The translations under genes and the position numbers were made by a program. DNA of 64,000 nt from Malus domestica (lineage: Eukaryota; Streptophyta; Magnoliopsida; Rosales; Rosaceae): NCBI RefSeq assembly GCF_042453785.1, contig NC_091673.1, positions 5,730,501-5,794,500 of the forward strand, written 5' to 3'. The notes under the pieces are model-generated. The model ran no database searches and was not told the origin of the DNA. It saw only the letters and a program-made list of their open reading frames with translations. This document shows, piece by piece, positions 56,432 to 64,000 of the stretch (positions are counted from its first letter, which is position 1; every line of letters starts with the position of its first letter).

Positions 56432-58809
56432 CGAAGAATCCATCGCCGGATTCATCGAAGGGGAGCGCCACTTCGTCCCCGGTTTCGATTACTTGTCTCG
56501 CTTCCACTCTCAGTCGCTCGACGTCACCGCCAGAGCCGACTCCGTTGCATGGATTCTCAAGGTAAAACGTCAAACGATTTATTTAATCGGCGGCTAACTT
56601 TAATATAATTAATGTAGACCATTGTGAACGAACTGATCGTCGCACATCCTTTTCTCCTCCGTTTTCTATTTCTGACATTTACATGGAATTAACTTAATCA
56701 AATTCGATTCAAGTCAAATGGATAGTGTAAAAATCAGTTCTCTTGAAACGCATGCGCGTGAGAGCTTTAGATCTATTATCTATAGTGTCTCTTGCATTGC
56801 TAGCGTCAGGCGAAGACGCTGTTTATCAGCCGCCGGATCTATCTGTAAATTGCTTTTCAGTTTCGGACGAATACCGGCGGCTCAATTGGATTACTTCCCT
56901 TGTAATATCAGTTAATCAATATTACGTTCTGTATGCAGGTCCAAAGTTACTATGGGTTTCAACCACTGACGGCGTATCTCTCCGTTAACTACTTGGATCG
57001 GTTCTTATACTCCCACCGCCTGCCGGTAAATTTAATCTTCATTAGCGATTAAGCTGAATAATATTTAAGATTATATCCTAATTATTGGTGAAAGACGTAA
57101 TTACTTTATTGACTATTCTAAGTACGTATAGACTTTTCAAACGTACGTAAAATTAATCGAACAAAACAAAAAGTTCACTGTACAATGTGGACAGTAGGTG
57201 ATTCGTTGTACGTACTGTTCCATTACAATTTCGAGAGATTTTTTCACTATAACCAGTACCTCGTATGTTACATATAACCAATACCTCGTATGTTACATCA
57301 TGTATCACTAAACAAATGATGAGATATATGTGCTAAAAAATTAATAACTTAAAAAATAAAATTTAATATCATTCCTATTAAAACACATGATGTACTACTT
57401 GTGTTCCCGTCACAACTAAAAATTTCTCTACGATCCTCTAAACTAAACTCCAAATTTTTTATTAGGTTAATCTGACTTTATAATTACTACAGTATTAAAG
57501 TACAATGATACTAATTATTACATGTCCTTTTAATATTAACTTTGTTATTTTTTCTCTGACACGTGCTAATACGTCTAGCATTGTGTATCGAGTGCAAACC
57601 AACAAATTACACAGGAATCTTAATTAATTAAGTCCATATGATGACGATAGTACTTTTTCTAATAATACGCGTTTTGTATGTTTATTGTTTGATCAGCAAG
57701 CAAATGGGTGGCCGATGCAACTTTTAAGTGTTGCTTGCTTGTCCTTAGCTGCTAAGATGGAGGAACCTCTGGTTCCTTCGCTGTTGGATCTTCAGGTATT
57801 AATTATTATACGTAATCAACCCTAATTTTTTCTTAATCTAGACTTATTGATTTTAATGTGTTTTTTTTGTTGGAATATTGATTTAATGTTTAGTTATGGC
57901 AATAATATTATAAAACAGCTAGCATGTCACTATAATGTAAGATGTACACGTGTCATAGGTGGAAGGTGCCAAGTTTATATTCGAACCCAGAACAGTCCGC
58001 AGGATGGAGCTTCTGGTGCTGAGCGTTTTGGATTGGAGGCTACGATCCATAACACCCTTCTGCTTCATCGCTTTCTTTGCATGCAAGCTCGATCCAACGG
58101 CAACTTTCATTGGCTTTCTCATTTCACGCGCCACGGATATCATCTTATCCAATATCCAGGGTACGTACTGTACGTAATATTTACATGCAGATTTGTATAT
58201 CTATACGTAATACAGTTGTGTAGGTGTGCGTACGTATATGCATTGTGATAACTTGTAGCTGTTATTCTTGACTTTTGTTGTTAATGAATTCATAATTATG
58301 TCGATCCGTAGAATCTAGCTTTCTTGAATATTGGCCATCATGCATTGCTGCGGCAGCAATACTCTCTGCAGCCGATGAAATCCCAAATCTGTCACTTGAA
58401 AACCCTGAACATGCCGAATCATGGTGTGATGGACTAAGCAAAGTAAGTACACATTATGATTGCTTTGCAACATGATATTTTAAATTATTCTAATCTACAT
58501 GTTTACTTTAATTTGCAAATTCCGAAATATATCCATTTTCTAATTAATTTGCAGGAGAAAATCATCGGATGCTATCGATTAATGCAAGATCTAGTGGTTG
58601 GAAATAGTCGGAATAAAAAGTCATCACCCAATGTGCTACCACTCCAACTCCGAGTTACGGTTAGGGGTAGAATGAGGTCGAGTTCGGACTCATCGTCCTC
58701 GTCATCGATCTCATTATCTTCGCCATCGTCATCATCACCGATATCATATAAAAGGAGGAAACTAAATAACTGCTTGTGGGTAGATGATGACAAAGGAAAC
58801 TCCGAGTAA
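56316..58809 (+). CDS. CYCD1;1: D-type cyclin, CYCD1;1 class, 6 exons
   Basis: Exons: 56316-56561, 56939-57025, 57697-57795, 57959-58160, 58312-58442, 58555-58809; 339 residues, GT-AG borders. The retinoblastoma-binding motif LxCxE is present as LLCAE (13-17). The cyclin N box holds DSVAWILK, LTAYLSVNYLDRF and LSLAAKMEE; the C box follows (FLEYWPSCIAAAAILSA). The tail is a long serine run and a basic KRRKLN patch. CYCD partners with CDKA to phosphorylate RBR at the G1/S transition, in the nucleus. The order LSKEKI, then CYRLM, and the final KRRKL block match the CYCD1 group rather than CYCD2, 3 or 4. ATG 56316 was chosen because the upstream frame stops after MGNQ. Upstream ORFs and a microsatellite mark the leader. 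Confidence 0.93.
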
Positions 58810-61600
58810 GGGGATATGGGAATTATAAATAAAAGGGAAATGAAAATGGTGGTCCAAAAGTTGTCTAGAAACCTCATATTTTTAGGAGGGGTTTTGGGAT
58901 TAAAAATACCTGATCGTGGGGTTTTGTGTAGATTATAGTATATATAATGTCTGTATGTATAAGAGTTTGGTGAGTTTTGGAGATATTTTATTATTTTATT
59001 TGTTGTTTTTGTTGGTGGGCATTGCCATTATTCATTATATAATGGCTTTGCCGATTCCCAAGGGAGGGGGATTTGTTTTAGTAAAGAGATATGATTTATA
59101 AAAATAGTGGAGTCATGGAAGCGCGAATGAAGTGGGATTGAATTCAAAGGCCTCATTGAAGTTGGTGGGACATGAAAACAAGGAAAGAAAAGAAAGGGTT
59201 GGCAAAATTAGGGATCCAGCTTTGAAGTTTGAGCAGTTTTTGCTGAATGAGACCAATATGGAGTCAAATGAAATTGGAATACAAGAATCTATGCTTTTGT
59301 GAGCGCTACGACGCAGTTTGAGAACAAAGATAATATGATTCGTGTGCCGTTGTTTAAGTTTTTCTCCTCATCTAGGTTGATTATTGCTTCTGACTCCTCA
59401 ACTGTGTGCGTTTTTTGACGGGAAAACCAAATGAACGGGTGGAGGTGAAGACTGAATACGATCGGTGGCTTCACCCATTTTGGACTTTTGAGTGGTGTGT
59501 GTGCTCTCCCACACTGCTTTGGTGGCAGAGTGCGTGGCGCACACCTGTCTATGTGTGCATTTTTGGCGGGAAATTGCCTGTTTTATTGGCCTTGAGTGGG
59601 CCTATAACCATACTGATGAACTCTGGTGTTCACACGGGTGGTGCATGGTCACTCGTGTCTACGCCTTTTTTATTTCTCTTCATTTATTTGATTTTTTTAT
59701 TTAAAGAAAAAAAAATCACGAGGGGGAGAAACCTCCTTAGTATTGTCCTAAAAAAATACAAAGGTCTTTGGGGCCTTTTCATGTGTGCTGTATTTGATTC
59801 ATCATCAATAAAATATCATCAATACTTCTTTCGTATCTCTCTAGCTATCTCTCTGGCACATCATTGACAATACACAATTTGCAGCTTGGTGCTTTATGTT
59901 TATTTTCTGTGTGGAAGTTTGTGAGTGATTTTAGCTCCTCTGCAAAGTGAGACCACATTTGGTCCCGCGATCAATAAAGACCGTTCATTCATCGAGCGTG
60001 ACTGTTCATATTAAGAGAATTTGATTTCACGTCCTCACATATATGAACCCCTCTCGTGACCAACGATTAGAAAATCTGATGAATCATTGTGAGCAAGTCA
60101 CGTGATGGATGTTGTTCACTCAAATGAAAAAATCTGTTGTGTCACTTTGAGTAAGTCACATGATAGATGTTTAGTGGAGATATCTCTAGTTGTATGCACA
60201 AACATATATATAATTGTACACATACATATGTATATCTTTGATATTAGAGCAAGTTATCTCATGACCGGCCCATGGCTGTTCTAATATCTCTACCAGATAT
60301 CAGACAACTCTGCCTGATATGCAGTGATATTTCACCTTCACAATTGTATTTTATTGATGATCAGCTAAACAAGTAGGGTTTCAGTTCGTTAATATGAAAA
60401 TTAACAAGGTGGGGTGTATACTGTGGTGGGCGCTAGGCTGAGATAAGATGATATGGTGGGAAAAAGCCAAGGCCTTGAAAAGGTGCTTTTAATTAAGTAC
60501 TTACAGCTTCTCACTACAAATAGAAAAAGGCCAACTAAGAGCATGTCATTTAGTCACAGATCCCCGACATGGGGTATATTATTTTTGCATGTAGTAGCAT
60601 CATATATTATGGCCCCTTATGTACATATCATATGGCTTGTAAAAGGTAACCATATGCATTTAAAGCAACTGCATGCATAGTCATGCAATCTTATCATCAA
60701 CTTCTCGATTAATTTTCCAGGTGGCAATATGCAAACCGATCGAGTATCCATCATCTCTCAAATCTTCCTACATCACTTTTATTTTTCTTAGTTTTACTCA
60801 CACACACAAGGGCCGAAACTTACTAAGGCCAGAAAGGCACGTGCGCCCCAGTTTTTGGCCAGTGAAAAAATGGTATGAGCAAGTAAATCGCAATTATTTT
60901 TCGTCAAGACGAATAATAATCAACTCACTATCATCATCAACTCTATTTCTCGTTCCTCATTTAGAACTACCAAAAGGCGGGTTTAATATATATATTGTTT
61001 AGTTGTATAGTTTATTCTGGTAGCTAAAGAAAAAGAATTATCTCTCGTATGTCTAATAAATTTGACCTCCTAGCCCTATACGTATATAACTTATTTATTT
61101 GTTCACGTACAATATTGACCCTAAAATATACTTAAAATGGCTAAGCACACAATGGGTATGAATTGGTCAAGTGCTCGACAAAATGCCTCACTTAAAATTT
61201 TAAAAAATTGACACTACACTCTTTTTAAAATTTCACGAAGACTTGCATCTGTCATTGCTTAGTTGTGCTCGCATAAACATTATTTAAAGCTTCGCCCTTG
61301 CACATACACATCTAAATTATGTCAATATGGCTGTTTAAATGGACCACCATGAAATAAAACAACCAACGTAGTGATAATTGTTGGAAAGAAAGTACATTTT
61401 CTCCAATTCCTCTTGGATGGTTGCCTTTTAGGGTATAATAATGCCATCATCCATCGAGGACATTGAGAAAAAGCATCCATGCTACCGTATTATTAAATTT
61501 AGGGTTTCTACAGTGTATTCAGGTTTTACTTTGTTTGAGAAAGTTGAAAGTTTAAATTTGATGAACAAGTGTTGAACAAATAAATTAAACTGAAAATATG
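58810..61600. other. Spacer downstream of the cyclin gene
   Basis: Contains the cyclin 3' UTR (to about 59.1 kb). The 153-codon ORF at 59406-59867 has no known domain and sits in sequence with LTR-like words (AATAAAATATC near 59810); I cannot assign it. No other gene seen. Confidence 0.4.
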
Positions 61601-62016
61601 ACTTTAGCCCCTGAAACTCAAGTTTCTTTACATAAAACCCGACATAGTCTTTTTATCTGAATAAAACCCAATGACTAGGCTCCACATAAGCAAATTCATT
61701 AATTTTGTTTGCCTTTACACATTTTACATTTTGCAGATGCCTAAAATACCCCTAATTACCGTTTTAATGTAAACATTTAATTCTATGCAAATTTGAAAGG
61801 AGAGATTAATGGAAAAAAATGCATTAATGTTTAAAATAATAATATGTCATAACAAATTGTATGTTAAGGAAAAAAAGAACTAATAATGTTATACTTTCCT
61901 TAAGATTTCGTAATTGTTTTTCAAATTTGCATAAAATTAGACAATTTTAATTTAATCTTGTCATTTTCTTACCAAATGAAAATATGAAAGAGCACTATAA
62001 AATAATTTAGCTATAT
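61601..62016. other. AT-rich spacer before the tandem array
   Basis: Very AT-rich sequence without coding signal; nothing else seen. Confidence 0.35.
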
Positions 62017-62800
62017 TTAAAAAATATAGGTAAATTATTTGGACATGTGTATTAGTAATAAATTTGCCCTGTATATGTAATGATACATGTAAAATAATTT
62101 ACTTATAAAATAAAAAATGTTATTTGATTTCAAAATAAATTTATCTATATTTTATATAATAATATAGGTAAATTATTGCACACATATATATTAGTAGTAA
62201 AATGTGGCCAATATATATAATAATGCATGAAAATAATTCACCTACAAATACATGAAATTTGATTAAAAAATAATATATCTACTACTTTTTGTTTATAAAT
62301 TTCAATTTCTTTTTTTTTATATTACAAACATAATGTACCTACAATATAATTCACCTACAAATAAAGGAAATTTGATTAAAAAATAATATATCTACTACTT
62401 TTTGTTTATAAATTTCAATTTCTTTTTTTTATATTACAAACATAATGTACCTACAATATAATTTACCTATTGTTTAATCTTATAAGAAAATAATGTATCT
62501 ACAGTTTTATTTTTTATTTATTTTTTGTCGAATATCTACTGTTTTATTTTAGTAGAGATAATTTGTCTTGGTTTAATTCTTACGAAATAATTTAGGCACT
62601 GTTTAACTTTACCAAAATAATGGAACTACTATTTTAATTTACCTACAAAATAAATGTTATTTGATTCAAAATTAATTTACTTATATTTTACATACAAATA
62701 TAGATAAATTATTTTTAACAAGCATATATGATAACAAACAAAAAATGCCTAACGTATGTAATAATCTAGGTAAAATAATTTACCTACAACATAAAAGAAT
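62017..62800. repeat. Diverged AT-rich tandem array
   Basis: Units of roughly 115-145 bases share ATAGGTAAATTATT, AATTTACCTACAA and TTATTTGATT. The best-preserved pair is 62236-62348 and 62349-62461 (period 113), which share TTTGATTAAAAAATAATATA and AACATAATGTACCTACAATA. Older, more diverged units occur at about 62020-62160, 62163-62235 and 62630-62790. A TA microsatellite follows near 62927-62949. Confidence 0.7.
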
Positions 62801-64000
62801 ATTAATTGGTTCTTTATTGTTTTTTATCCAACAATATTATTTGATGCAAAATAACTGATTGTACAAGGATTTTTTTTTTCATATGAAAAATGTGCCCATA
62901 ATTGTTTATGAACATGGTTAAATTAATATATATATATATATATATATATTCCTAATATTTTCCATACAAGAAAGGTGAAATTTTCCATATGGGGTTAATT
63001 ACTAATCATAATTAGGGTAAGTAATAATATTTATTGACATAATTAGGGTTTTGTGGCATAAGTTGTAAATATGTGATAATAATTGGTTACATATTTGTCT
63101 ACATGGTACTCTATTTGAAATTTGGGTTTTATTTGGATATTTAATATTAGGTGGGTTTTTGTTTGGAAAATAAGAGTTTCAAGGGCCATTTTCTAAAGAA
63201 CCCTAAATTAAATTCTGAGTTAAGAAAAACATAGGTTTAGATAATTTATTCACATTGATGAAGCTTAGCTAGTTAATTACTTGCTGCTTTACAAAAGGAT
63301 TTAATTAAGTTTGTTTCGACAATGTGGATCCCTTGATCGATCCATGCTGTCGGAATCCACTTTCTAATTTAATTAAATGAATCTAATTAATCAATTCATA
63401 ATTAATTATGAATGGAACTTGCTAATTAATCAATTCATGCAACATGGAATTGCCTCATTAGGGCCAGCTAGCTAGGGTTTTTTTTTTTGGTGGGAGCCAT
63501 GAAGATTAATTTTGGACCACACGGATCCGTCACCAAATGCCAATTCGGATCCATATTCTTCTTCTTCCCCCACCAAAAAGGTCACCCATTAGACAAAATG
63601 CAGGTCCGCGGGTTTGGTGATCAACAATTGATAAACCTAATTTATTCACAATTAGCCCACCTCCTAGACCTATGCATGAAAAGTGACAAAAAAAACTTAA
63701 CTTTAATTAAAACATAAATCTGACGGGAAATAGGACAAATCGTGGAGCGCAATGACAATGCTATCAAACAATTTTAACCACACAAAATAAATACAGATGG
63801 TTTATCTTTATCCAAGATCATATACTTTTATTTTTCCACAACAGCAGCCATAGATGGTGCTGTTTACACCAGTAGATACAAATATATCATATGCTTTTTA
63901 TAGTGCCCTAACTCATATGAGCTTTGAGCAATAGGGTTTTTCAGGGTCCCTTGAGTATAATTCGATGGCAGTATATCGAACCCACGATGGTGACGTGACG
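62801..64000. other. AT-rich spacer to the window end
   Basis: No gene, RNA or clear element boundary seen. The short ORF at 63487-63717 lacks domains. Confidence 0.4.

Noticed and set aside
59406-59867. 153-codon ORF downstream of the cyclin gene
   Set aside because: No family resemblance or splice context; composition looks like repeat-derived sequence.
1-64000. CRISPR arrays, bacterial operons or known conserved miRNA precursors
   Set aside because: This is plant nuclear DNA; no regularly spaced short repeats with unique spacers were seen, and I found no match by eye to the conserved miRNA sequences I know.

Overview
The window is a plant nuclear chromosome segment, AT-rich, with intron-containing genes, GT-AG splice sites, many miniature transposons (MITEs), a Ty1/copia element and plant-type RNA genes. 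Gene content and repeat style suggest a woody rosid, most likely Rosaceae (apple/pear tribe). That taxonomic guess rests on memory of similar repeats and was not tested.

Layout. 1-10 kb: repeat-rich spacer holding one intact single-finger C2H2 regulator of the ZFP5/ZFP6/GIS type (4205-4996, +). 10.8-16.0 kb: an 11-exon ARG1-like DnaJ gene (+) convergent with an intronless class III peroxidase (-). 19.1-22.0 kb: a 5-exon IAA-amino-acid hydrolase (+) and a tiny arabinogalactan-type peptide gene (-) whose frame is split by an 18-base homopolymer. 22.8-27.6 kb: an 18-exon leucine-rich-repeat protein matching EMB2004 (+). 30.2-31.3 kb: a GASA/snakin peptide (+). 32.3-36.9 kb: a plastid DEAD-box helicase (RH22, -) divergent from PRIN2 (+). 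37.8-38.0 kb: a U5 snRNA gene with recognisable promoter elements and 3' box. 38.2-40.4 kb: a DCC-family thiol oxidoreductase (-). 41.1-42.6 kb: an unrecognised, apparently frame-broken gene (-). 42.6 kb: tRNA-Val(AAC). 43-51.4 kb: transposon territory with adjoining hAT-like and Mutator-like elements and a young, broken copia element sitting inside a MITE. 56.3-58.8 kb: D-type cyclin CYCD1;1 (+) with an overlapping upstream ORF. 58.8-64 kb: AT-rich spacer with a diverged tandem array.

How the genes relate. Four neighbours (EMB2004-like, RH22, PRIN2, DCC) carry plastid-targeting-like N-termini, and RH22/PRIN2 form a head-to-head pair whose Arabidopsis counterparts act in plastid ribosome assembly and plastid transcription. 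The gene set recalls Arabidopsis chromosome 1 neighbourhoods (ZFP5-EMB2004-PRIN2; DCC-PRX6-ARL1; RH22), as expected if this is an ancestral segment that Arabidopsis later duplicated and thinned. I found no novel biochemical system. The most unusual items are the U5 locus, the CYCD1 overlapping uORF, the tandemly duplicated terminal exon of RH22, the homopolymer-split peptide gene and the clean transposon insertion records.
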